Source: Shewanella fidelis ATCC BAA-318 (GTDB taxonomy: Bacteria > Pseudomonadota > Gammaproteobacteria > Enterobacterales > Shewanellaceae). Taken from it: DNA of 64,000 nt. The stretch's first letter is position 1, and each line of letters begins with the position of its first letter. The stretch spans positions 248,001-312,000 of the forward strand of contig NZ_JADX01000005.1 in the NCBI RefSeq assembly GCF_000518605.1, in the 5' to 3' direction. The notes under the pieces are model-generated. The model was not told the DNA's origin and did not search any database. It worked only from the letters and a program-made list of their open reading frames with translations. Shown here piece by piece: positions 1 to 7,855 of the stretch. Made by a program: the position numbers and the translations under genes.

Positions 1-838
1 TAAAATCACGAAATATCATGGTTGGCAGCCTTGATATTTCGTGGTTATCTTGAGATATCATTAGCAAAAAGTGTGAAAATCTAACAACTAATATTATGTT
101 TAAGTAGTGGCTCAATAATAAGTTGTACATTCACTATTATTAGTTGCTTACTGTTTTAGATTGGTAATTGCCCATTTTTATATGTTTTTATAAATATTTA
201 TTTGTGATGCTTATCACTGTTGCCAATGGTTAGTTTTCTCTGCTTGAAATACGGGGTGTTAAATTGAGCCATGTGTGGCTTACCGATTATAAATGAGTCA
301 GCAGCAGTGATATATAAACTTGAAACAACCTTAATGACGAGTGTGGCATATCAGCCTTATTGTTATCTCGCTTATTCCTTTGTTGTTGAGCGAAGAGTAT
401 GGCTATCTCCCTTTGGCACTGGGCTTTTTCACTCTTTAGTAGTTAGTCGGTAATTCAATTCTACGTGCTTTAAGTCGTTTGTTGTTGTGCTGCACTATAT
501 ATTTGTGAACTCTGATTTAGTTTTAAATTAATCGCGATAAATATAAGAAGTTTTGCTATTTAGTATTGCGTCGTAATTTGGATGTGACAGCATCACAGAT
601 GCTAAAATTATTTAGACTAATTCACATATTTTTATATATTACCGCTGAACTCACAGAATCAACTATAGTTGTAGAGTAGGTGGCCTTATTAAGCTTTTAC
701 CTTGGGCGTTAATAAGCTAGACGAATAGCTTTGGCTATTAATTTAGCCTCTGTTTACATTAATTTATGAACAGGGGCACAGATCCTATATATGCAATGAT
801 TTACCATCATGAAACTTCGTGATTAACTCGAGATTTCA
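1..838. other. Long non-coding stretch at the left edge
   Basis: No convincing gene is seen. A possible 60-codon reading frame at 271-453 lacks a ribosome binding site and any recognisable motif. The stretch is AT-rich. It holds an inverted repeat at 7-43, listed separately, and weak hairpins such as the CTTATTAA/TTAATAAG arms near 683-717. It may serve as the control region of a gene lying off the left edge, as a long leader of the regulator at 839, or both. No sigma-54 promoter with correct spacing was found. Confidence 0.6.
7..43. promoter_or_regulatory. Perfect 12-bp inverted repeat, probable enhancer-binding-protein operator
   Basis: CACGAAATATCA (7-18) is mirrored by TGATATTTCGTG (32-43) across 13 bases. 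The half-site matches boxes upstream of the porin sigma-54 promoter (3840-3896) and resembles those upstream of the ccoG-like gene. The promoter served is not visible and may lie off the left edge. The operator role is inference. Confidence 0.55.
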
Positions 839-2365
839 ATGAAAGAACAATTTTATTATCAAGCGACTCATTGCTTATGTAGTAGTTTATCTCTCGAAGT
901 TGCTCTGCAGCGTTATTATGAGTTTATCAAGCAGCACTTACCGATTGACGGTATTTTCCTCAATATCTATCGGCCTGAGCATGGTGATATTCAATTCCTA
1001 TCTCATGTTAACGAGCAACAAGCGGTAGCACTTGATAAACAGGTAAAAATCTCTACTGATATGGCTGAGGTTTTGCAGCAAAACGACCGTCCAGTTATTC
1101 GGATCATTAATGACATCAAACATGATCAAGTGACTCACTTTGTCGCGCCGCAGGTAATCCCAGAGATCTCATCTGTGATCTTGTTGCGAATGATCAGCAG
1201 TAACACTCACCTTGGTGTTGTGGGCTTTTATTCTAAAACCTCCGGACAATTTAAGCCTTTGCATGCGGATCTTATTGAACCCCACAAGGATACATTATCG
1301 CTAATTACCGCCTTTACTTTACGTGGTAGAAACCTACTTAAAGCCAATCAAGTGTTGAGTCAGGAAAATGATAACCTCAGACGAGGCGTATTTTCTGCCG
1401 ATGGTGTTGTTGGCTCTGAAGGTGGTTTAAAGAAAGTGATGGTGCAGGTTGACGCCATTGCAGGGTTGAATACCAGCGTGTTAATGCAGGGAGAAACCGG
1501 TTGCGGTAAAGAGGTCATTGCTAACGCTATTCACGCCAAGTCTAACCGTGCAGGTAAGCCATTTATAAAAGTTAACTGCGGCGCAATTCCTGAAACTCTG
1601 ATTGACTCTGAGTTGTTTGGTTACGAGAAGGGCGCTTTTACTGGCGCTGAAAATCGTAAGGCTGGTTATTTTGAGCAGGCTAATGGTGGCACTATTTTTC
1701 TTGATGAAATAGGCGAGTTGCCGCTATCTGCACAAGTGCGCTTATTACGAGTATTACAAAATAGCACTATTACCCGAGTGGGTGGCTTTGAAAGTGTCGA
1801 TCTCGATATTCGAGTCATTGCGGCCACTCATAGAAACTTGCAGGCCATGGTGCATGAAAAAACCTTCCGTGAAGATCTTTGGTATCGACTCGCGGTTTTT
1901 CCTATTGATATTCCATCATTACGCCAACGTCGCAGTGATATTCCGCTGCTGGTACAACACTTCATTGAAACCTTAGCTGCTAAATTCAATTTAGAAAAAT
2001 TACCTAGGGTGATGCCAGAGCAATTAGCAGTGCTTAATAATTATGCTTGGCCGGGTAACGTACGTGAATTGATAAATGTACTGGAGCGGGCAATTATTCA
2101 AAATCCATCGGGGCCGCTTAGCTTTGACTTATTAACTGCGGCAGCTAAAGAAGAAGTGCCGACCCAAAGCGGGCAAACCATTATTGTCGACCCTAGTCAT
2201 GCCAGCGATAAATTGGTACCACTTGATACTATGATCAGTAAGTACATCAATCATGCGATGCGTATCACTGGCGGTAAGCTTTATGGCCCTGGTGGCGCGG
2301 CTGAACTGCTTGATGTGAATCCAAATACCTTGAAGAGCAGAATGAAAAAATTGGGTTTGTGTTAA
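839..2365 (+). CDS. Sigma-54-dependent transcriptional activator, GAF type
   Basis: This is a 508-residue enhancer-binding protein that would drive sigma-54 RNA polymerase. Residues about 1-170 form a GAF-like sensor domain of the FhlA/NorR kind. The AAA+ domain follows, with Walker A GETGCGKE near 218, the sigma-54 contact loop GAFTGA near 265 and Walker B GGTIFLDEIGE near 283. The C-terminus holds a Fis-type helix-turn-helix (GPGGAAELLDVNPNTLKSRM). There is no receiver domain, so it probably senses a small ligand or redox state directly. It converges on the porin gene at 2544-3701, whose sigma-54 promoter carries repeated AAATATCG boxes, so the porin is its likely target. The ligand cannot be told from sequence. 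Confidence 0.9.
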   Translation: MKEQFYYQATHCLCSSLSLEVALQRYYEFIKQHLPIDGIFLNIYRPEHGDIQFLSHVNEQQAVALDKQVKISTDMAEVLQQNDRPVIRIINDIKHDQVTHFVAPQVIPEISSVILLRMISSNTHLGVVGFYSKTSGQFKPLHADLIEPHKDTLSLITAFTLRGRNLLKANQVLSQENDNLRRGVFSADGVVGSEGGLKKVMVQVDAIAGLNTSVLMQGETGCGKEVIANAIHAKSNRAGKPFIKVNCGAIPETLIDSELFGYEKGAFTGAENRKAGYFEQANGGTIFLDEIGELPLSAQVRLLRVLQNSTITRVGGFESVDLDIRVIAATHRNLQAMVHEKTFREDLWYRLAVFPIDIPSLRQRRSDIPLLVQHFIETLAAKFNLEKLPRVMPEQLAVLNNYAWPGNVRELINVLERAIIQNPSGPLSFDLLTAAAKEEVPTQSGQTIIVDPSHASDKLVPLDTMISKYINHAMRITGGKLYGPGGAAELLDVNPNTLKSRMKKLGLC

Positions 2366-2391
2366 TCAAAATACGTGTCTATAAACCAATA

Positions 2392-2419
2392 AAAAAACAC
2401 TTCCGAGGAAGTGTTTTTT
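2392..2419 (+). terminator. Rho-independent terminator after the GAF regulator
   Basis: AAAAAACACTTC pairs with GAAGTGTTTTTT across a CGAG loop, giving a U tract on the + strand. An A tract on the left arm makes it usable from both sides. Confidence 0.85.
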
Positions 2420-2496
2420 ATTGCAGGGACTGATGTTACAACGGCCATTAAGAATGATGAGGACTCAATGGCTTTTAGGGGATGAGTTTTTTAATA

Positions 2497-2531
2497 CTCA
2501 AACGCGCTGTAAAGGGATGAGCGCGTTTGAG
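2497..2531 (-). terminator. Hairpin downstream of the porin gene
   Basis: CTCAAACGCGC (2497-2507) pairs perfectly with GCGCGTTTGAG (2521-2531) around a 13-base loop. It lies just past the porin stop codon. No clear U tract follows on the - strand, so it may stabilise the mRNA end rather than terminate alone. Confidence 0.55.
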
Positions 2532-2543
2532 TCATTTAGTGAG

Positions 2544-3701
2544 TTAGAAGAAATAGCGAATACCGATAGAGTAGCTATTGTCTTGTAGATCTTCATAGCT
2601 CTTATCGTCCATTTCACTAAAGTCGATTTTAGCTTCGGCAAACATAACTGTGTCGTTGCTGTAACGATAATGCAGACCTAATACCGCAAACTGACGTGTC
2701 CAGTCTCCTTGAATTTCAGTTGTCTTGTCGGTATCTAAATCTTGGTAAGACAACAAGAAGCTAGGTACAAAGCCGTTTTCATATTGATAAGCAATCAAAA
2801 ATTCACCGCCAGTAGAGTCGTATAGCTCACCACCTACTAATTCATTTTGCTTACTCTTATGAGCGTTGAAACCAACATAGAAACCATCAGCTTCGCGATT
2901 TGGCGCATATTGGTAGAACGAGCCGTATTGGGCACCGATACCGATGATTTCATTAGTATCGTCAACTCTTTCACCCGCTAGCTCACCTTTAAAGTCACCA
3001 CGGTTAATGCCTGCTAAGATCTTAAATTTATCAGTGAAGTGATAAGCAATGTTGGCACCATAGCTAGTGTCGAAATCAACATGTGAACCATCGTTGATTG
3101 GCATGCCATCTTTATCATATAGCGCTACATCACCATTTTGTTTTGCTGCGTATTGTAACGCGAAGCTCAGCTTGCCGAATGAGTTACGGTAGATAAAGGC
3201 TGAATCTGCACGACCAGCACCAGTAAGGCCACCATCACCAAAGGTGTAAGCACCTACAGAGTAACCTGTGTATACGTTGAGCACGTCGGTCGTGTATGCC
3301 ACATCGTAGTATGCACCCCATTGCTTACCAAAGGTTAGGCTACCCCATTTGTCATTTGCTAATCCGACGTAGCCTAGACGATTAAATAGGAAGTCTGAGC
3401 TTTTTTCAGCGCCTAGCTGGCCGCCAGTGTAATTGAGTGAGTCATCACTCGTGACCATATTGATGCCCCACTCAGTGTGAGCAAAGCTGCGCCAGCCATT
3501 TTTCTCTTGGCGGTCAAAGCGGAAGCCCACACGTGAGAAATTATCAACAACGGCGGTGTCGTGGGTGTCATTGATGGCTGCAAAACCTAACCAACCCATC
3601 ATGTTGATGCTATTAGTTTGGTCATTGTAGATTTCAACTGCTTGCGCAGAGCCCGCCATTAACATGGATGGAATTAGCAAGGCTAACAGTTTCTTATTCA
3701 T
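2544..3701 (-). CDS. Gram-negative outer membrane porin
   Basis: The 385-residue product has a signal peptide (MNKKLLALLIPSMLMAGSAQA, cleavage after AQA) and a beta-barrel body rich in alternating aromatic strands. It ends in YSIGIRYFF, the terminal-phenylalanine signal for outer-membrane insertion. It belongs to the general trimeric porin family (OmpC/porin_4 type), so it should let small hydrophilic solutes diffuse into the periplasm. Unusually for a porin, it has a readable sigma-54 promoter (3772-3787) with upstream operator-like boxes, and it faces an enhancer-binding regulator gene. Substrate preference is unknown. Confidence 0.88.
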   Translation of the reverse strand: MNKKLLALLIPSMLMAGSAQAVEIYNDQTNSINMMGWLGFAAINDTHDTAVVDNFSRVGFRFDRQEKNGWRSFAHTEWGINMVTSDDSLNYTGGQLGAEKSSDFLFNRLGYVGLANDKWGSLTFGKQWGAYYDVAYTTDVLNVYTGYSVGAYTFGDGGLTGAGRADSAFIYRNSFGKLSFALQYAAKQNGDVALYDKDGMPINDGSHVDFDTSYGANIAYHFTDKFKILAGINRGDFKGELAGERVDDTNEIIGIGAQYGSFYQYAPNREADGFYVGFNAHKSKQNELVGGELYDSTGGEFLIAYQYENGFVPSFLLSYQDLDTDKTTEIQGDWTRQFAVLGLHYRYSNDTVMFAEAKIDFSEMDDKSYEDLQDNSYSIGIRYFF

Positions 3702-3771
3702 ATCATTTTCCCTATTTCTATTTTTACTAAAGCTATGTTGCTTTTGATTTATTTTTAATTAGTCCTAAAAG

Positions 3772-3787
3772 AGCAGTTAGCATGCCA
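3772..3787 (-). promoter_or_regulatory. Sigma-54 (-24/-12) promoter of the porin gene
   Basis: On the - strand the sequence reads TGGCATG-CTAA-CTGCT, with GG and GC separated by the required ten bases. This matches the consensus TGGCACG-N4-TTGCW at nearly all key positions. It lies about 70-85 bases upstream of the porin start codon. Confidence 0.7.
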
Positions 3788-3839
3788 AGGCGAGAAATAG
3801 CGGGATTAGACGGAATAAGTTGGAGCAAGATCTATCAAC

Positions 3840-3896
3840 CACGAAATATCGTTAAAGCTGATCTTTAAATATCGTGTTGAAACTGAAATATCGTTG
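3840..3896 (-). promoter_or_regulatory. Upstream activator boxes of the porin promoter
   Basis: Three related boxes are present: CACGAAATATCG (3840-3851), AAATATCGTG (3867-3876) and GAAATATCGTTG (3885-3896). They lie about 53-109 bases upstream of the -24 element, the usual place for enhancer-binding-protein sites. The same half-site forms the palindrome at 7-43. Confidence 0.55.
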
Positions 3897-3953
3897 TTAA
3901 TGCCAAGTTGTAGATACTGATGATTTTGTTGTGATTACTCGATGGACAAGTAA

Positions 3954-4024
3954 CGGACACTTAGGTTTTAAGCGGACACTTTTAAACATAATCGGACACT
4001 TTTAAGTGTTACTAACGGACACTC
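3954..4024 (+). promoter_or_regulatory. Four direct CGGACACT repeats upstream of the efflux promoter
   Basis: Copies begin at 3954, 3973, 3993 and 4016, spaced 19, 20 and 23 bases, roughly two helical turns. A fifth copy lies at 4147-4154, between the promoter and the first gene. They sit about 75-145 bases upstream of the -24 element. They are the likely binding array for the NtrC-type regulator encoded at 9299-10702. Confidence 0.65.
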
Positions 4025-4096
4025 TTAACTAACCTGATTGTTTTTGATTTAGTTATCTTGTTGGTTTTATTTGTTTATTTTCTCTCTTCTAATTTA

Positions 4097-4112
4097 TGGC
4101 ACAGTGCTTGTA
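4097..4112 (+). promoter_or_regulatory. Sigma-54 promoter of the efflux operon
   Basis: The sequence reads TGGCACA-GTGC-TTGTA. The -24 block is perfect and the -12 block has TTGT instead of TTGC, with consensus spacing. Transcription would begin near 4122, about 45 bases before the adaptor start codon. Confidence 0.65.
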
Positions 4113-4167
4113 TTAATAGGCCTATCGAAAACGCTTAATGCTGCAGCGGACACTTTAGGGAAAGAAG

Positions 4168-5430
4168 ATGATTCAAGATACCAGCGGACAAGACATTATT
4201 AAGCAAGCAAATACCTCAAGTAAGCTCAAGCTGCCAGCTATATTTGGCATAGTGGCGTTACTGGTTTCTGGTCTTGTTTGGTCGAGCATGGATAGCGACT
4301 CAATCGCCACATCAATTAAACGTTCTGAACTAAGGTTTGCGACGCTAGAGCGGGGGACTTTGGTTCGAGATATTCCAACTACAGGCAAAATAGTTGCTGC
4401 CAATGCCCCAGTTTTGTACAGCCCTGAGCAAGGCTCCGTCACTTTAATTGCTAAGCCAGGTGACACAGTTGCGCAAGGAGATATCGTCGCCAGTATTGAG
4501 AGTCACAAGCTCACGAATAATCTTAAGCAGCAGCAAGCATTGCTGGAAGGTATGAGAAGCTCATTAGAGAGAGCGCGTTTAGATGCCCGTCGTCAGCAGC
4601 TTAAAGCTCAACAAACCTTAGATATGGCAAAGGTCGATCTCGAAGCTGCAGATCGAGAAAGTCGCCGTGGGGATCAGCTAATTGAGTCTAAATTGATCAG
4701 TAAGATTGATTTTGAAAAGAGTAAAGATGATTTACAAAAAGCTAAGTTGCTATTTGCTCATGCAGGCCAAGAAGCGCAGTTGATGAAAGATACCCTGAGC
4801 TTTGAGCTTAAAAATACTGCGTTGGAAGTGCAACGTCAGGCGTTGGTTGTTAACGAGCTAGAACGTCAAGTCGCAGCGCTCAATATTAAGGCGCCAGTAG
4901 CAGGCATTATTGGTAACTGGCTTACGGAGCAAAAAGCGCGAATTGCGCAGAGCCAGCCGATACTCACTGTGGTTGATTTAAGTGCGTTTGAAGCTGAGCT
5001 TGCAGTACCTGAATCTTATGCTGATGAGCTTGGTATTGGCATGGCTGTTGAGTTGAGTTTTGGCTCGGTCATGGTAATGGGAGAGTTGGCCTCAATTTCT
5101 CCAGAGGTGCGTAATCGGGAAGTCACTGCAAGAGTGCGCTTTGAACAAAGCGATAGCTTGCAGTTACGCCAAAATCAGCGCCTATCAGCAAGAGTGTTAT
5201 TAGAGCACCGTCCAAACGTGTTGATGGTAAAACGCGGCGCATTTGTGACCAGTGGCGGTGGTCAACAGGTATATGTGATGCACGATGATATTGCGGAGAA
5301 AACCGCTATTCAGTTAGGCGCTCGTAGTATGAGTCACATTGAAGTGATTCAAGGCGGTGAGGTTGGGGATGTTTGGGTGACATCAAGTATCGAACCTTTT
5401 AATAAAGCTGAACAGGTATTAGTCCGCTAG
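4168..5430 (+). CDS. HlyD/MacA-type periplasmic adaptor subunit
   Basis: The 420-residue membrane-fusion protein has one N-terminal membrane anchor (about 24-42), a biotinyl-lipoyl-like half-motif (ISPEQGSVTLI-like region near 80-110), a long alpha-helical hairpin rich in Q, E, K and L (about 115-235) and C-terminal beta-barrel segments. Such adaptors link an inner-membrane ABC pump to an outer-membrane channel of the TolC type. No TolC gene is in the operon, so a shared one is presumed. It is the first gene after the sigma-54 promoter at 4097 and is followed by a small membrane protein and MacB-like ATPase and permease genes. The exported substrate is unknown. Confidence 0.88.
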   Translation: MIQDTSGQDIIKQANTSSKLKLPAIFGIVALLVSGLVWSSMDSDSIATSIKRSELRFATLERGTLVRDIPTTGKIVAANAPVLYSPEQGSVTLIAKPGDTVAQGDIVASIESHKLTNNLKQQQALLEGMRSSLERARLDARRQQLKAQQTLDMAKVDLEAADRESRRGDQLIESKLISKIDFEKSKDDLQKAKLLFAHAGQEAQLMKDTLSFELKNTALEVQRQALVVNELERQVAALNIKAPVAGIIGNWLTEQKARIAQSQPILTVVDLSAFEAELAVPESYADELGIGMAVELSFGSVMVMGELASISPEVRNREVTARVRFEQSDSLQLRQNQRLSARVLLEHRPNVLMVKRGAFVTSGGGQQVYVMHDDIAEKTAIQLGARSMSHIEVIQGGEVGDVWVTSSIEPFNKAEQVLVR

Positions 5431-5448
5431 TCAGATAAGGAAGCGACC

Positions 5449-5691
5449 ATGATTAATAACAGACTAAACAAGCAACAAATTATCACTGCAGCCGTATTGT
5501 TGCTGCTTGTGATAGCGGTGCAAGTTGCAACTGAAAGAACGGGTGATTGGATGTTCATTGGTTTGAATTTGATTGAAATTGGCAGTGAAACATCTGTGAG
5601 CCTAGGCAGTGTTTTAGAGGTGTCTTGTGGTGATGTTAAGCAGCTAATTATTAGGGCGATTGAGTTGTTATTAGCCGCGATAAACCAGTAA
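5449..5691 (+). CDS. Small single-pass membrane or exported protein of the efflux operon
   Basis: This 80-residue product is not recognised. It has a charged N-terminus (MINNRLNKQQ), one hydrophobic segment (about 11-26, AAVLLLLVIAVQVA), and then a region with a single Cys (SCGDVKQLI) and a hydrophobic C-terminus. A GGAAG ribosome binding site lies 7-8 bases before the ATG. It sits 18 bases after the adaptor stop and 84 bases before the ATPase gene, all on one strand, so it should be co-transcribed. It could be an accessory subunit, a sensor peptide or an exported substrate; the sequence does not decide. Confidence 0.6.
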   Translation: MINNRLNKQQIITAAVLLLLVIAVQVATERTGDWMFIGLNLIEIGSETSVSLGSVLEVSCGDVKQLIIRAIELLLAAINQ

Positions 5692-5775
5692 TACAGCGGC
5701 TCGAATAAACTGAATTTAAGTAAAGATGACGATTGGACGTAAATTTGGACGAACAGAATTAAGGGAATATAAACC

Positions 5776-6507
5776 ATGTTATCAATGAAAAATATCAGCA
5801 AAGTATTTAAAACTGATTTAGTGGAAACCCACGCATTACGAGATTTCAATTTAGCAGTCAATGAGGGGGAGTTTGTTGCTGTCACTGGACCTTCTGGCTC
5901 AGGTAAAACCACCTTTTTGAACATTGCAGGCCTGCTTGAAGGCTTCAACCATGGTGATTATTTTCTTGATGGGGTCAATATTTCAAATCTAAGCGATAAC
6001 AAAAGTGCCGCCATTCGAAATGAAAAGATAGGTTTCATTTTTCAGGGGTTTAATCTTATTTCAGATCTTAACTTAGCGGAAAACGTTGAAGTACCGCTGC
6101 GTTATCGAGGCTTTAATGCTAAAGAGCGAAAAGTGCGGGTTGAGCGAGCATTAGAACAAGTTGGTTTGGCGGCGAGAATGAAACACCTTCCGACTCAGTT
6201 ATCGGGTGGACAACAGCAGCGTGTCGCCATCGCTAGGGCGTTAGCTGGTGAACCTCGTTTCTTACTCGCAGATGAGCCAACGGGTAACTTAGATAGTTTA
6301 ATGGCACGTCAGGTGATGGAGTTATTAGAGGATATTAATAAAGCTGGCACCACTATTATTATGGTCACCCATGATGCTGATTTAGCTCGCCGCGCCCAGC
6401 GAAATATTCAAATCGTTGACGGCCAAGTGTGTGATTTTTCTATGTATCAAGCTGGCGAGAATCGCGGGAAAACACAGTCTATAGCAGATGCTGCATCAGT
6501 TGCCTAA
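5776..6507 (+). CDS. MacB/LolD-type ABC transporter ATPase
   Basis: The 243-residue nucleotide-binding protein carries Walker A GPSGSGKTT near 38, the Q-loop region FIFQGFNLI, the ABC signature LSGGQQQRVAIARAL and Walker B FLLADEPTGNLDS. The DEPTGNLDS string is typical of the MacB/LolD/FtsE subfamily, which works with FtsX-fold permeases. In MacB proper the ATPase and permease are fused; here they are separate, with two permease genes next to it (6528-7829, 7856-9067). It would power mechanotransmission-type export through the adaptor. The C-terminal tail after about residue 215 is probably disordered. Confidence 0.92.
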   Translation: MLSMKNISKVFKTDLVETHALRDFNLAVNEGEFVAVTGPSGSGKTTFLNIAGLLEGFNHGDYFLDGVNISNLSDNKSAAIRNEKIGFIFQGFNLISDLNLAENVEVPLRYRGFNAKERKVRVERALEQVGLAARMKHLPTQLSGGQQQRVAIARALAGEPRFLLADEPTGNLDSLMARQVMELLEDINKAGTTIIMVTHDADLARRAQRNIQIVDGQVCDFSMYQAGENRGKTQSIADAASVA

Positions 6508-6527
6508 GACCAAGCTAAGGAGAGCAT

Positions 6528-7829
6528 ATGTTTTTTTACTATTTAGATCTGGCTTGGCGCAGCATTAAAAAAACGCCGTTTTTATCGTTACTTATGGTGT
6601 TAGCTATTTCGATTGGGATCGGCATTACCATTACAACCTTAAACGTTTACAAAATGGCGTCAATCAATCCTGCAGGAGAGCGTTCATCGCAGTTATTTGC
6701 GCTGCGGTTAATGAGTCAAGATAACGATACTTGGGAGAGGCTCACTCCACAAATTACTTATCAAGATGCCTATAACTTAAGAAAGTCGACGATTCCAGTT
6801 AGGCAAACAGCCATGTTCAGAACTGGTCTTGCGGTGCAAACAGAAGATCCTAATTTCTCCCCGATCCTTGAAGGCGTGAGAGTAATAGATAGTGATTTCT
6901 TTGGGTTATTTGAAGTGCCCTTTGTTTATGGTGGCCCTTGGGATAAACAAGTCGATAGTGAAGGGGGCTATAAAGTTGTTATTAGTGAAGAGATCAACCA
7001 AAAGGCGTTTGGCGGCGTTAACAGTGTAGGTAAAAGCATATTACTTAACCGTAAACCTTATCAAGTCGTTGGAGTCACAGCACAGTGGAACCCAAGCCCG
7101 AAATATTACGACGTAAATAATGGTGCCTTTAATGATTCAGAGCAGATATTTGTGCCGTTTTCGTTGGCACCGATTGAAGAGTATGAAAGTTGGGGCAATA
7201 ACAACAGTTGGCGTCATGAAGACATACGAACTTATAGCGATAAGCTCGCATCGGAAATGCACTGGAATCAATATTGGGTTGAACTCGATACACCGGCTAA
7301 ACAGCAGGAATATCAAGAGTGGCTATCGCGTTATGTTGAGCAGCAACAGCGTTTAGGTCGCTTTAAACACCCTGAGGCGCATGGCGATATTAGTGACGTT
7401 GATAAATGGCTTAAAGAACATAACGTGGTGCCTGAAGACAATAAAGTGTTGGTTGGTTTAAGCGTTTTGTTCTTAGTGGTGTGTTTAGTCAATATGCTGG
7501 GACTGCTACTTGCTAAATTTTTAAAACGAGCACCTGAGGTGGGGGTTAGACGCGCCATTGGTGCCAGTCGGCTACAAATTTTCTCGCAGCATATTGTTGA
7601 AGTCGGGGTCATCGGCTTTTGTGGAGGAGCACTCGGACTACTCTGGGCTTGGGGCGCGCTGTATGTCTTATCGTCTAAGTTTGATTTAGAACAGTCTTTA
7701 GCTCAGCTAGATCAAAGTATGTGGCTTATTGCTCCAATGATAGCGGTTAGCGCAGCGATTATTGCAGGTCTGTATCCAGCGTGGCGGATCTGCAGTACTA
7801 ACCCAAGCATTTACCTTAAGAGCCAATAA
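6528..7829 (+). CDS. MacB-like ABC permease, first of two
   Basis: The 433-residue FtsX-fold permease has one N-terminal transmembrane helix (about 14-38, LLMVLAISIGIGITITTL), a large periplasmic MacB core domain (about 50-310) and three C-terminal helices (about 315-430) including the conserved EVGVRRAIGAS cytoplasmic motif. The coding region begins 21 bases after the ATPase stop, behind the ribosome binding site AAGGAG. With the paralogous gene directly downstream it probably forms a heterodimer driven by the ATPase at 5776-6507. Confidence 0.9.
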   Translation: MFFYYLDLAWRSIKKTPFLSLLMVLAISIGIGITITTLNVYKMASINPAGERSSQLFALRLMSQDNDTWERLTPQITYQDAYNLRKSTIPVRQTAMFRTGLAVQTEDPNFSPILEGVRVIDSDFFGLFEVPFVYGGPWDKQVDSEGGYKVVISEEINQKAFGGVNSVGKSILLNRKPYQVVGVTAQWNPSPKYYDVNNGAFNDSEQIFVPFSLAPIEEYESWGNNNSWRHEDIRTYSDKLASEMHWNQYWVELDTPAKQQEYQEWLSRYVEQQQRLGRFKHPEAHGDISDVDKWLKEHNVVPEDNKVLVGLSVLFLVVCLVNMLGLLLAKFLKRAPEVGVRRAIGASRLQIFSQHIVEVGVIGFCGGALGLLWAWGALYVLSSKFDLEQSLAQLDQSMWLIAPMIAVSAAIIAGLYPAWRICSTNPSIYLKSQ

Positions 7830-7855
7830 GTTACAGAGTGAGAAAGGAGCTTACT

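Larger units (their letters stand above)
3702..4167. other. Divergent control region between porin and efflux operon
   Basis: No gene is seen. The stretch contains two back-to-back sigma-54 promoters. The porin side has AAATATCG boxes and the efflux side has CGGACACT boxes. The two operator sets abut near 3900-3950. Confidence 0.75.

Noticed and set aside
413..430. TGGCACTGGGCTTTTT as a sigma-54 promoter for the regulator at 839
   Set aside because: The -24 half fits but the -12 half lacks GC, and it lies over 400 bases from the gene.
271..453. 60-codon + strand reading frame in the left non-coding stretch
   Set aside because: No ribosome binding site, no motif and a composition like the surrounding AT-rich DNA.
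5427..5948. 173-codon - strand reading frame across the efflux operon
   Set aside because: Antisense to the small protein and the conserved ATPase N-terminus, which carry the real signals.
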